DNA from: Methanomassiliicoccales archaeon
GTDB lineage: Archaea > Thermoplasmatota > Thermoplasmata > RBG-16-68-12 > SOIM01
Assembly (NCBI GenBank): GCA_004377185.1
Contig: SOIM01000024.1
Span: forward strand, 1-64,000
Direction: 5' to 3'
DNA length: 64,000 nucleotides
Position 1 is the stretch's first letter, and each line of letters opens with the position of its first letter. The position numbers and the translations under genes are program-made. The notes beneath the pieces are model-generated. The model was not told the origin of the DNA, made no database searches, and saw nothing but the letters and a program-made list of their open reading frames with translations. Positions 1 to 9,101 of the stretch are shown here, piece after piece.

Positions 1-2601
1 CCAATTGGTTCCGGTCCACCGTGCATACCTGAGCTCGGTATTTGTGGCGGCATAGTAGCATATGTGAGCGTAGTCGTTGCCGTCTAGTGTTATGAAAGGA
101 TAGAGCCCGACATTACCAGAGGAATCTACGACTTCGATGTTCCAATCACTACCGTTCCATCTCGCATACCTCAGGTCATAGTAGTACTCGTCGACATAGT
201 AAGCAATGTGGGGATAGCCATTACTATCCAAAGCTATGGAAGTAAGAGCGTAGCCAGCATCACCATCAGAGTCTACCGTCTCGATGCTCCAATTGGTTCC
301 GGTCCATTTTGCGTATTTTAGGTCTCCATCTTTGGAGTAGTTGATGATCTCGTAATAGCTTATGTGTGGATTGTCATTGCTATCGACAGCTATAGAGGAG
401 TAGGAGCCAACCTTACCAGCGGTATCCACACCTTCGACGTTCCAGCTACTCCCATTCCATCTTGCATATTTGAGATCCCAGTTGTCCGAGTCCAAATAGC
501 TTATGTGTGGATAGCCCCTACTATCGAGAGCCATAGAAGTGAAACCGCCCACCCTTCCACTGGAGTCAACAGTCGTTGTCTCCCATCCCGCATCAGGATC
601 GTAACTTCCACTCCCATCGAACCGCACCACATCACCCACATAGACTGTCTGGTCCTGACCAGCGTCCGCAACTGGAGCGATGTTCTGGGGAAATATCCAA
701 CCATTTTCTCTCACGAACGGATAGAAATCATAGTCCTCTTGGGGATGAGGGATCAAAGTGTCTCCAATCCAATCACCAGCAATCGCATGCTTGCCAGTGC
801 CGCTTCCATCATCCACCCCTACGTAATCTGACCAATAGTTGCCTTCCAACATGATGGGATGGTGCCAATCGTTATCTTTGGGATGTGTGTCAAAGGCTCC
901 CTTTGTGTTATACTTGATGTTGTTATGGTAGAGAAGGTTCCCAACACTTTCATCAACAAGGCGAATTCCGTAATCCCCATTTCCGCTGATTGTGTTGTTC
1001 GAAACCACATTATGATTACTAGTGCGGTTAAAGGAGATGCCGTCCCAGAGATTTGCAGAGATGACGTCATGGTCAATGGTGTTATTATTGGAATCAACAG
1101 AGTGAATGCCATATAAGGCGTTATGAGATGCGGTGTTATGGGAAACGGTATTGTTGGCTGACGATTCGAGATAGATACCATACCAACGGTTCGATGAGGC
1201 CGTATTGTAAGCGATTGTATTGTTGCTGGAACGACTGACAAGGATTCCGGCCAGACTGTTCATGGCGGTGTTGTTGGTAATTGTATTGTTGTTCGATTCT
1301 CCGATAGAGATGCCCCAGATATTGGTCGAGATCATATCGTTGTTGGAGATGTTGTTGTTGTGTGAGTAGAAAAGGCGTACCCCTGCGCCATAATTCGAGG
1401 AGGCGTTGTTATTGAGGATTCTGTTGCCAGAAGAGAAGCCGAGTTGTATTCCTATGGAGGCATTATTGACTTTCAGGTTGTCTACTGTTACGCCAGTACT
1501 ATTGGCGAGTATCACCTGTCCAGCATATGAAGGTATAAAACCACCAGTGGCATTCTTCCGGTAGTAAACAGGTTTCCCATTGACAGTGTTCAGCGTATCT
1601 ATGACGTGAGTGTTCCAGTGAGAGAGCGAATCTCCATATAGAACGATTCCATTTTCCAGCATCAAGTTGTCAGTCACCAATTCGTTCTCAGACCAAAAGA
1701 TAGAGATGGCATTTTCATGGTTTGAAATAGTATTGCCTGAGATAGTGTTATAGTACGATCTGAATAGACAGATACCTTCGTCATTGTTTGAGCTTATGTT
1801 GTTGTTTGAGACTGTGTTGTAGGCATAATAGCCGCTGACGTAAATACCGTCATTGTCGTTGGAACTGACATTGTTACCTGAGACGGTGTTATGACTGGCA
1901 CCTAGATAAATGCCATAACCTTCGTTCCAGCGGATATTGTTTCCTGAGATGATGTTGTAGTCGGAATGAATCTCGATTCCGGCACCATCGTTCGATATGA
2001 TTGTGTTTCCCGATATCGTGTTGTAACTGGAAGTGCTCCGTGCATTGATGCCATCTTGCCTGTTCCAGCCGATGAGATTCCCTGAGATCGCGTTGTACCT
2101 ACTGTAGTGATCCACACTTATTCCGTTTCCATTCGATGAAACATTATTGCCCACAATGATGTTGCGACCTGACTCCGGTTTGATTCCTGCATCCGAAGGG
2201 AAAAACCCGCTATTAGTAATCGTGAAATTCTTGAGGGTCACCTGGAATTCGGTCATACGTACTACGTCTCCACTTCCGCCACCGTCTATTATTGTGTCAA
2301 AAGGATTCTCACCCTCTAGGTCGATGGTTTTGTCCACAACCACATTCTCATAGTAAGTTCCACTGAATACATAGACGGTATCTCCATTATCAGCATCATC
2401 GACCCCTTCTTGGATGGTATCCCACTTGTGGTTCGGTGGGTCGTCCACGAAATCGTCATCCACCCAGATCGTTTTCGAAGCGCCTTGAGGAGAACTTTGA
2501 TCTCCATCATTTCCATTGTTGATGAAAGCAACAGCTGAAACATCAGCAATCATCAGAGTCCCAAGCAATATGCTGACGAGTTTCACTAATACTCTATTCA
2601 T
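1..2601 (-). CDS. Secreted NosD-like beta-helix protein fused to HISY repeats, C-terminus cut by window edge
   Basis: An open frame of 867 codons runs without a stop from ATG 2601 to the left edge, so the gene is partial. GGAGGGG lies a few bases before the start. Residues 1-22 look like a signal peptide. Residues of about 40-560 are short Asn-rich parallel beta-helix repeats (NTISGN, NNNISNN types), followed by a NosD-type end with GNYWSDY near residue 590. Residues 639-666 match only the first strands of a PKD domain (PVADAGQDQTVYVGD, then DGSGSYDPD). The frame then passes directly into about 45-residue repeats with HISY and LKYAKW motifs that reach the edge. Beta-helix proteins of this type are usually extracellular or carbohydrate related. 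The substrate is unknown. The same HISY repeats form the protein at 31821-33251. Confidence 0.85.
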   Translation of the reverse strand, partial: MNRVLVKLVSILLGTLMIADVSAVAFINNGNDGDQSSPQGASKTIWVDDDFVDDPPNHKWDTIQEGVDDADNGDTVYVFSGTYYENVVVDKTIDLEGENPFDTIIDGGGSGDVVRMTEFQVTLKNFTITNSGFFPSDAGIKPESGRNIIVGNNVSSNGNGISVDHYSRYNAISGNLIGWNRQDGINARSTSSYNTISGNTIISNDGAGIEIHSDYNIISGNNIRWNEGYGIYLGASHNTVSGNNVSSNDNDGIYVSGYYAYNTVSNNNISSNNDEGICLFRSYYNTISGNTISNHENAISIFWSENELVTDNLMLENGIVLYGDSLSHWNTHVIDTLNTVNGKPVYYRKNATGGFIPSYAGQVILANSTGVTVDNLKVNNASIGIQLGFSSGNRILNNNASSNYGAGVRLFYSHNNNISNNDMISTNIWGISIGESNNNTITNNTAMNSLAGILVSRSSNNTIAYNTASSNRWYGIYLESSANNTVSHNTASHNALYGIHSVDSNNNTIDHDVISANLWDGISFNRTSNHNVVSNNTISGNGDYGIRLVDESVGNLLYHNNIKYNTKGAFDTHPKDNDWHHPIMLEGNYWSDYVGVDDGSGTGKHAIAGDWIGDTLIPHPQEDYDFYPFVRENGWIFPQNIAPVADAGQDQTVYVGDVVRFDGSGSYDPDAGWETTTVDSSGRVGGFTSMALDSRGYPHISYLDSDNWDLKYARWNGSSWNVEGVDTAGKVGSYSSIAVDSNDNPHISYYEIINYSKDGDLKYAKWTGTNWSIETVDSDGDAGYALTSIALDSNGYPHIAYYVDEYYYDLRYARWNGSDWNIEVVDSSGNVGLYPFITLDGNDYAHICYYAATNTELRYARWTGTNW

Positions 2602-2754
2602 GTTGCCCCTCCTTTGGTCAGACTTTCTCCCTCCTCTCTATTCTGCCCAAGATATCAACTGCTCTACCCAGACTTATATTTTTCGACACCATGAACGGTC
2701 TGAGCACTCCAGGCGCATATGTCTTCATGATTTTCCGGGATTCCTCTTGGAAAA

Positions 2755-5700
2755 CTACCCTATGACAACCACGAGCGTGACCGAAGTTGTTCCTCCATCG
2801 TCATCAGACACAGTCAGCGTAACCGTGTAAGTACCCGAAGAGAAGTACCAATGTGAAACGCTATCCGTAACCTCTGTCGGGAACGAACCATCACTCGGAT
2901 AGAAGTTCTCCTGGGTCGTTCCATCATCAAAGTCCCAGTGGAACGTCAAATCATCCGCGCCTGGATCCGTGGCTGTTGCAGTGAATTCCACCAGTGCCAT
3001 TGCAATGCCTAAACCATTGTTGATGTTATCCGCAATATCCTTGACCCTCTCTAGTTCGTCCCTGTCCTGCGAGTTGAGAATCACATCTTCGATTTCCAGC
3101 ACCGCTTCCCATACCGTTCCAGAAGATGTCAGCGAGGGCATGTCTATCGGCGTAGACGGTGCCAACTTGCCACTCACCAGATTGAGCCACACACCCATGA
3201 GCTGCCTCTTTGCCATGACAATCATGTCTTCGGCGTCCCCTTCCTGCACAATGCCGCACACTTCTTCTTCGGTCGATATTCTAGAGAACACCTGGGACTG
3301 TGAGGAGATATCAGTAACCCATTCCGGCAAGATACCTGTGTGATCGCCGTAGGGCGATTCCACTTCGCACTGATGCCCCCAATATCCTACCGTCCTGGGT
3401 TCATTCGCGAACACGGTGTAGTCGGTTGCTGTGATTGTAGGAGCCACGTTCAGAACAAGAACATAGGTCTCATAGACCACATATCCACCATCGTCATCCG
3501 AAACGTTGAGTGCGATTGTGAAGTTGTCGTCATCACCGTAGGTATGCGTGGATGTGTCCGTTGCAGAGAACGGATGTGTCCCCCACGGGCTGGGAAGAGA
3601 ATCCGGTCCCGTGCCATCATTGTAGTAGGTGTTGGTGTGTGTAGGTCCATACTCCCACGACCATTCGAAGGTAAGATCATCACTTCCTGGATCTGTCGCG
3701 ACAGCTGTCAGCGTCAATGGAGAACCTTCATCAACCACAAAAGGACCAAAGGATTCAATCGATGGCGCAACGTTCATGATATCCATCTCCAAGGTGGCTG
3801 TGCCTTCTCCCCCGTCATCATCCGTGACCGTCGCCTTCACGGTGTACTTGCCATTGTCTCCATAGACGTGAGTTCGACTGAAGGACCCTGTAGCATCTGG
3901 CGGGTCGTTCTCCTCTGTCGGGAGCTGAGCCTCTTCAATGCCGTCACCCCACTCCCACAGGACGGTGTGCGTATCGAGCCAGCCTGGGTCCGTGAAGCTT
4001 CCAGAGAGTGTGCACCCAGACGCTCCTTCAAAGAAAACGCATCTAGGCCTTGGGAGACTGACAGACGGGTCAACATTGAATATCTCCATCGGTGGAGTAT
4101 CATCAACTCCTACACCATCGTCATCATCCGTGACAGTCAGAACAACAGTGTAATCATCATTGTCTCCGTAGGCATGTGTCACAACAGGACCTGCATCCAG
4201 AAGAACCGTTCCGTCCCCAAAATCCCAATCATAGGTGTGGGTGTCGTATATTCCCGGGTCTTCCACAGTCGCATCGAACTGTATCTCCTTGCCCTCTGGA
4301 TAGGGAGGATCGACGATTGTTCCGTCAGTGCTTTTGCTAGTCCATTCCGGTGTTGGTGCAACGTTGTAGATCATCACATCAGAAACGTCGGTATCGCTCA
4401 AGGGTTCCTCAGGTTCCTCCTCCAGCGCCTGATTTATCTGAAATGCCAGATCGTACCAACCGCTGTCCTCGGTCTTGGTCCAACCTACTCCCTTCCTCCA
4501 CATCCAGTGAGCTCCGCCAGCATAGTCCGCAGCTGTTCCGCATATCTGATACTCTCCGCTCGGAGTTGCTAGCGGGCTTTCCACCTGTACGTAATAGATA
4601 TCTCCAGGAACGAGAATGACATCCAGGAAATCAAATTCGACAAAGATTGGTGGATCGTTGAAGCATGTCTTGGGAAGCACATCGAACGGCAGACTGGTTT
4701 CCGTCAAGACTGGTCCGTCCAAAGACTCTCTTATCGACACGTAGATGTCGTCCTCGGAATCCGACCGACCGTTGCCAACAGCCAGAGCAACCTTCGGAAT
4801 CACGGACTGGGTAGGTACAAAGGACTGTGCATGGCTGATGTCCTTGTTCACCCAAGAGGAGAACCGCATGTCCTCCTTGTGTTCGATTACCACTCCACCT
4901 GATGCCTCCCTCGCCTCAACAGCAACCTCGCCTACGAAATCGTCCCAATAAATGTGTTCAGCAGCAGGATCTGAAGACCAACCAGTGTCCCAAACCCCGT
5001 CATTCTCGAAGTCCCATCGGTATTCCAGTGCATCTCCGTCTGGATCGGAAGAATTGCTTGCGTCAAACGTGACCGGAGAACCCTCAAATCCGAAATACGG
5101 TCCGTTCGCATCCGCCTCTGGCGGTTCGTTCGTCTTGACCGTGATGGTGTCCACATTGCTGTCCTGCACCGCCCACTCCACGGTCGAAGAAGCGGTAACG
5201 GTCAGCGTGTCAATCTCCCCTTTGGTACCAGGTGGAACATAGACGGTCACAACGAGATACAGGCTGGCGTTCGTGGGCAACAGCGGCGTTTCATAGATCT
5301 CGGGTTCACCCGGATCAAGGATGCCATTTGCATTCTGGTCATGATATATGTGTGTCTCCCATCCGTGAGAGGATTTTGCGGTGAGCTCGTAAGTGTCCGG
5401 CAACCCCGTGTTGATCAAGTAATGGTTGAAGTGAAGTGTGGTGTCCGGTTCGGTCTCAACATCATGGTCTGGAGATAGCGTTGGCGGAGGATTAACTGGA
5501 AGAGGAGGCTCAGGTCCGGCGAACAGCTCATGCTCGACATCGAGGAAGTAGATGTTATGAGCGTCCAGCCCGATGATTTCATACTTCCAAAGCCCGGCCG
5601 ATAGTTCATAGGCCACCTGCACATCCGCATCGCTCTCGTTCGAGATAATATAGTTCTCCCATTCCCGGTTGCCGGATGGATCGTAATTGGTGTACGTGTT

Positions 5701-6627
5701 GTCATCCGGATCGGTCACTCTGAAGTGAACAGCAGGGCTCACCACGACGCATTCGTCTATGTTCGTTCCGTCTCTAGGTAAGCCTGGATGTGCTCCCTCG
5801 GCCTGAGCAGGGCCAACACCGTCGGGATCCACATTGGGTGTGTTTAGGTCGTCAGTGTCAAAAGCATTATCCGCGTCCCCGTCGCGGAACCGCATGGAGC
5901 TCCCGTCCTTTGGGAGATAGAAGTACAGATACCAGTGACCGTTGTATGAATTTGCATCTGGATCGTTCGTCTCGCCGGGATTGGGGTCTCCGGACCAAAC
6001 ACATGGATCGTCGGCATTCTGAGGAGCGCCCATATAAGCGACCTCCTGACCCTTCTTGATACTTATCTGTCCGTCGGTACGGACCTTGAATTCATTCACG
6101 GCCCCATACGGCACATAGTATTTCCATCTGATAAGAAGGCGGTAGAAGTGGTTCCCGCTGGGAGCCTTTGCATCATCACTTGTGGAATAGGTCATGGTAG
6201 ACCAGTCATCGTTAGCCATGGCAGAGCTCGTCCAATCATCCAAAAGACTAGTGCTTCCGTTCTTGTAGGGATCCTTGTACAGCCAAAAGCCCGTGGTTCC
6301 GCCTGGCTCGTCCCAGTTGTCGCCCGTATCCCCATCGAAGATACCCACTTCGAATGAGGTTTGATCGGCAGGAACACCTATGAAGAGCTCTATCACATTG
6401 CCTCCGAGGGTCTTTATACCCGCACCTGCAACTGCAAGGAACTTGCCGTCATCTGGATCGTTGCTCGGCATGGCCGTGTAGACCTTTCCGTTCAAAGGTT
6501 CCAGTTCGGGCAGGGCCTTGGGCTCCTCCAAAGGCATGGATGGAGACAATGTTCCGGTCATCATCAAAAAGACGGTCATTATCGAGAAAGATTTCCTGGC
6601 TAGATGAACGATACTCCCACTCCTCAT
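2755..6627 (-). CDS. Large secreted multi-PKD-domain surface protein
   Basis: This protein has about 1290 residues when started at ATG 6627. That start is preceded by AGGGGAA and begins a good signal peptide (MRSGSIVHLARKSFS then a hydrophobic stretch). A frame extension of 52 residues upstream lacks signal features. An N-terminal region rich in Asp and aromatic residues is followed by a domain resembling archaeal surface-adhesion modules. About five PKD domains follow, near 5130-4890, 4365-4075, 4077-3775, 3775-3440 and 3440-2755, recognised by WDFGDG, YGDNDDYTV and NVAP linkers. The first PKD is followed by a roughly 160-residue non-PKD insert. The last is split by a GYW-containing insert. 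No C-terminal membrane anchor is visible, since the protein ends in a PKD strand. A role in the cell surface or adhesion is inferred. Confidence 0.85.
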   Translation of the reverse strand: MRSGSIVHLARKSFSIMTVFLMMTGTLSPSMPLEEPKALPELEPLNGKVYTAMPSNDPDDGKFLAVAGAGIKTLGGNVIELFIGVPADQTSFEVGIFDGDTGDNWDEPGGTTGFWLYKDPYKNGSTSLLDDWTSSAMANDDWSTMTYSTSDDAKAPSGNHFYRLLIRWKYYVPYGAVNEFKVRTDGQISIKKGQEVAYMGAPQNADDPCVWSGDPNPGETNDPDANSYNGHWYLYFYLPKDGSSMRFRDGDADNAFDTDDLNTPNVDPDGVGPAQAEGAHPGLPRDGTNIDECVVVSPAVHFRVTDPDDNTYTNYDPSGNREWENYIISNESDADVQVAYELSAGLWKYEIIGLDAHNIYFLDVEHELFAGPEPPLPVNPPPTLSPDHDVETEPDTTLHFNHYLINTGLPDTYELTAKSSHGWETHIYHDQNANGILDPGEPEIYETPLLPTNASLYLVVTVYVPPGTKGEIDTLTVTASSTVEWAVQDSNVDTITVKTNEPPEADANGPYFGFEGSPVTFDASNSSDPDGDALEYRWDFENDGVWDTGWSSDPAAEHIYWDDFVGEVAVEAREASGGVVIEHKEDMRFSSWVNKDISHAQSFVPTQSVIPKVALAVGNGRSDSEDDIYVSIRESLDGPVLTETSLPFDVLPKTCFNDPPIFVEFDFLDVILVPGDIYYVQVESPLATPSGEYQICGTAADYAGGAHWMWRKGVGWTKTEDSGWYDLAFQINQALEEEPEEPLSDTDVSDVMIYNVAPTPEWTSKSTDGTIVDPPYPEGKEIQFDATVEDPGIYDTHTYDWDFGDGTVLLDAGPVVTHAYGDNDDYTVVLTVTDDDDGVGVDDTPPMEIFNVDPSVSLPRPRCVFFEGASGCTLSGSFTDPGWLDTHTVLWEWGDGIEEAQLPTEENDPPDATGSFSRTHVYGDNGKYTVKATVTDDDGGEGTATLEMDIMNVAPSIESFGPFVVDEGSPLTLTAVATDPGSDDLTFEWSWEYGPTHTNTYYNDGTGPDSLPSPWGTHPFSATDTSTHTYGDDDNFTIALNVSDDDGGYVVYETYVLVLNVAPTITATDYTVFANEPRTVGYWGHQCEVESPYGDHTGILPEWVTDISSQSQVFSRISTEEEVCGIVQEGDAEDMIVMAKRQLMGVWLNLVSGKLAPSTPIDMPSLTSSGTVWEAVLEIEDVILNSQDRDELERVKDIADNINNGLGIAMALVEFTATATDPGADDLTFHWDFDDGTTQENFYPSDGSFPTEVTDSVSHWYFSSGTYTVTLTVSDDDGGTTSVTLVVVIG

Positions 6628-6788
6628 GCTTACACTTCCCCTGTTTCGGTCGAGAGGGCTACCTCGCGAGAGCGTTTCGATGAAAACTGCGCCCACAGAT
6701 GTCCCCGCTCCGTTCAGCATAGTAGATGGGTCTGGGGGGAATATAATCTTTGTGGATATCTCCAGCCTTGGTACTTCGCTCAAGATTC

Positions 6789-6853
6789 AAAAAAAAAAAG
6801 GGGGGAGGAGGTCATCCTGACCTGTGATCTCCTCTTCAAAAAAAAAAGAGGAG
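6789..6853 (-). terminator. Two T-tracts and a hairpin downstream of ftsZ
   Basis: Read on the minus strand just after the ftsZ stop, there is an 8-bp perfect inverted repeat (CTCCTCTT at 6829-6836 with AAGAGGAG at 6846-6853) enclosing a run of T. A second run of 11 T lies at 6799-6789. Archaeal RNA polymerase terminates at T-rich tracts, so this double signal probably ends the cdrS-ftsZ transcript before the large surface-protein gene. Confidence 0.55.
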
Positions 6854-6863
6854 GGGTTCATCG

Positions 6864-7922
6864 TCATCTGACAAGCGGGATTCCCATCATCTCTTCGTGC
6901 ACCTCTTCTTCCACCATACCCACACAGGGACTGAGCAAGTTGGGAGATTTCACTCCAGTGATTATCGTCATGACCTTGATCACGCCCTCGTACTCCTTGT
7001 CCACCCTGGCCCCGAATATCACGTTGGCGTCATCACTCAGCGAGTTGGTTATTCCCTGTACGACCTCATGCGTCGTTCTCAGGCTCAGGCCCGGCCCTGA
7101 TGTGACGTGTATCAGCGCACCATTGGCACCAGTGAAGTCGATGTCCAGCAGGGGATTGTTCAAGGTCTCCAACACCACCATGTCCGGGTCGTCCGCTGCA
7201 TTCTCACCGTAGAGCATTGTGGATGTTCCACCGGCGCACATTATCGCCCTGACGTCCGCGAAGTCCAGGTTTATCAGCGATGGCATTGTGATGGTCTCGG
7301 TCAGACCCTTTATGACCTCTGAGATGAGCTGGTCCATCAGGCTGAACGCCTGTTCGACTGGTAGATTTGGCACGATCTCTAGCAACCGGTTGTTATCAAG
7401 AACGATAACACTGTCTGTGCTCCTTCTCAGCCTATCCAGACCTATCTTTGCCTTTGCGATCCTTGATCTCTCCACATTGAAGGGTGTGGTCGCGATGGCT
7501 ACGACTACGCTACGCGACCTTCGAGCCAATTGGGCCACGAACGGAGCCAGACCCGTTCCCGTGCCACCGCCCATACCGACGGTTATGAACAACAAATCCG
7601 CACCCGAGACGATCTCTCTCAGCTTGTCCTCTGCAAGTTCTGCACATCTCAGTCCAACCTCGGGGAGACCACCGCTGCCCATTCCTCTGGTGACAGACCT
7701 TCCAATGAGCAACTTCTGGTCCGCTCTGATCCTGTCAAGGTGAAGCTTGTCCGTGTTGATGGCGAAAGTCCTCGCTCCATTGACGCCCATGTGCATGAGA
7801 CGGTTCACACTGTTGCTACCCGCTCCTCCGCATCCAACCACGATTATCCTGGGAGGACGGTAGTCTAACGACTCGTCTTCTTCGTATTCCTTCGCTTCAT
7901 GGAGTAAGTGTTCCATTCCCAT
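6864..7922 (-). CDS. ftsZ: Cell division protein FtsZ
   Basis: This is a tubulin-like GTPase that polymerises into the division ring. It has 352 residues. The nucleotide-binding site shows GCGGAGSN at 30-37 and the tubulin signature GGGTGTG at 118-124. The T7 loop NLDFADVR at 218-225 keeps the catalytic Asp residues that activate GTP hydrolysis in the neighbouring subunit. The C-terminal linker is short and ends in GIPLVR, which could be the conserved tail that binds membrane anchors such as SepF (inference). Two Met codons (7922 and 7916) are close together, and 7922 is used here. The gene follows the ribbon-helix-helix gene at 8022-8339 by 99 bp on the same strand, a layout like the cdrS-ftsZ2 operon of haloarchaea. 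Whether it belongs to the FtsZ1 or FtsZ2 group needs a tree. Confidence 0.97.
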   Translation of the reverse strand: MGMEHLLHEAKEYEEDESLDYRPPRIIVVGCGGAGSNSVNRLMHMGVNGARTFAINTDKLHLDRIRADQKLLIGRSVTRGMGSGGLPEVGLRCAELAEDKLREIVSGADLLFITVGMGGGTGTGLAPFVAQLARRSRSVVVAIATTPFNVERSRIAKAKIGLDRLRRSTDSVIVLDNNRLLEIVPNLPVEQAFSLMDQLISEVIKGLTETITMPSLINLDFADVRAIMCAGGTSTMLYGENAADDPDMVVLETLNNPLLDIDFTGANGALIHVTSGPGLSLRTTHEVVQGITNSLSDDANVIFGARVDKEYEGVIKVMTIITGVKSPNLLSPCVGMVEEEVHEEMMGIPLVR

Positions 7923-8021
7923 CCTTCATCCCTCGAGAATTGACGGAGCCGGTGCAGGGCACCGCTCCGAGCGCATCCCATAAGATTGGTTTCCCAATCC
8001 CCTTCGAGGCCAAACACTCCC

Positions 8022-8339
8022 TTATCCTTCGAGGTCCTTCATCGCTTTGGAGAGATGTCTTCGAACGTACTCTCGAACCGCGTTGCGTATTGCGTCCTCA
8101 ATCGAGACCGAATCTCCGCTTTGGACAAGTTCTTGAAGGTCCACCACGTTCCCCTTCGGAAGCTCGATGTTCATCTTCTTGATGTAGTCCGGTGCGAACT
8201 GAGCTTCTATGAAGGAGTCAATGGCGGCCCTGACGGCATCGGACAATGTTGCATATTCGCCGCTTTCAACTAGACTATGGAGAGCATTCACTGTATCACT
8301 GGGTATTCTAACCGTTACGCGTTCTGAGTCCGATGCCAT
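8022..8339 (-). CDS. Tandem ribbon-helix-helix regulator, CdrS-like
   Basis: This protein has 105 residues and two ribbon-helix-helix units in series. The first is ERVTVRIPSDTVNALHSLV followed by YATLSDAVRAAIDSFI. The second is NIELPKGNVVDLQELV followed by SIEDAIRNAVREYV. Such proteins bind short inverted or direct DNA repeats with the N-terminal beta strand. In haloarchaea the RHH protein CdrS lies next to ftsZ2 and controls cell division genes. This gene has the same position relative to ftsZ, but it carries two RHH units rather than one. An inverted repeat lies just upstream of its start (8360-8390), which suggests autoregulation. The CdrS assignment rests on fold and context, not on a measured similarity. 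Confidence 0.85.
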   Translation of the reverse strand: MASDSERVTVRIPSDTVNALHSLVESGEYATLSDAVRAAIDSFIEAQFAPDYIKKMNIELPKGNVVDLQELVQSGDSVSIEDAIRNAVREYVRRHLSKAMKDLEG

Positions 8340-8359
8340 GTTCGTTCCCGCGTTGAGTG

Positions 8360-8420
8360 TGTCGGACGAATATGTTCGTTTTGTCCGACATTTGTCGGTA
8401 TAGCGGAGCGGATATTTAAA
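8360..8420 (-). promoter_or_regulatory. Promoter and operator-like repeats of the cdrS-like/ftsZ operon
   Basis: An AT-rich box (TTTAAATA on the minus strand, about 8412-8419) would place transcription start near 8390. Around and downstream of that point are TGTCGGAC (8360-8367) and its exact complement GTCCGACA (8383-8390), an 8-bp inverted repeat with a 15-bp spacer. A third half-site, TGTCGG, lies at 8393-8398. Repeats over the start site suit a repressor, most simply the adjacent RHH protein. Confidence 0.6.
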
Positions 8421-8446
8421 AGTATTGACGTCGCGGTTCCGTGCCG

Positions 8447-8497
8447 TTAAGTGAGATTTGAGTTCGACTTCTTTCGATTTTGGCTATTTGTCTGACA
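8447..8497 (-). pseudogene. IS transposase C-terminal remnant at left island border
   Basis: The minus strand encodes CQTNSQNRKKSNSNLT and then a stop. This parallels the C-terminus CQTKEENQKMLNLNPT of the intact transposase at 9605-10885. Only 17 codons remain, so this is the 3' stump of a second copy of the same IS family. Confidence 0.65.
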
Positions 8498-8578
8498 AGA
8501 GAAGGGATTTTTCCACCCACAATGGAGGAATATCTTCAAATACGAGTCGTTGAATTTAGAGAGAGGAGAGTATTAGCT

Positions 8579-8794
8579 ATGAAGGAATGGACCATTTTGC
8601 TCAGATCCAAGGACGGGATTAGAGTTGAAGTGATAGAAGCTGATTCTATCAGGACAGCCCCAGAAAAAGACTTGTTCTGCTTTGATGGTCAAGGTAGTGT
8701 CATCGGTAGTTTCGCCAAAGAGGATGTGATAGGGTATTTTAGGGGTCGAAGTGCAAACATGAACATTAACCTGGAGATTGAGCCAAAGGATTAG
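8579..8794 (+). CDS. Small hypothetical protein, 71 residues
   Basis: I do not recognise the family. The start at ATG 8579 is chosen because GAGAGGAGAG precedes it. An open stretch 33 codons upstream overlaps the IS remnant and is unlikely to be translated. The product MKEWTILLRSKDGIRVEV... is soluble, about one quarter charged, and alternates short strands with SFAKEDVIGYF, so a small alpha/beta fold is likely. It contains no cysteine-based metal motif. It lies just inside the left border of the island and is followed by about 300 bp without an evident gene. Its role is unknown. Confidence 0.55.
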   Translation: MKEWTILLRSKDGIRVEVIEADSIRTAPEKDLFCFDGQGSVIGSFAKEDVIGYFRGRSANMNINLEIEPKD

Positions 8795-9101
8795 GAGCAG
8801 GCGGAGATACGAGTGCAGTGTCAGTTACTGGAATACAAGGATGAAAGGGGAATTATCAGAATCTGATAATCGAAGGTAATGGAAGGTGGGAAATTGGGAA
8901 AGGGAAAGGAGTGGTGTCTAGGACACTCATACTTCACCAGAAACACACAAAAATCATACCCTTTTCATTGATTTCTGGGACCTGCCACCTAGAAAGTAGG
9001 GAGGGGTTGAGGCTCTGAGGTTGGTGACACACGGTGGTTGACACTATTTGAAGGAACTTTTTTAAGCTGTGTTTTCGTTCTGTTTGCTGGAGGTCGGTAG
9101 G
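8795..9101. other. Intergenic stretch within the island
   Basis: No convincing gene or RNA is visible in these 307 bases. The end is T-rich (AACTTTTTTAAGC, about 9055-9067) and could be the promoter of the membrane protein that starts at 9102. Confidence 0.4.

Noticed and set aside
3340-4572. Long open frame of 410 codons on the plus strand inside the PKD-protein gene
   Set aside because: It lies wholly within a convincing minus-strand protein with PKD domains. Its own sequence has no domain, no ribosome site and poor composition.
6784-6863. Simple-sequence repeat as phase-variable tract
   Set aside because: The A-runs lie outside coding frames and just after the ftsZ stop, so they fit transcription termination better than phase variation.
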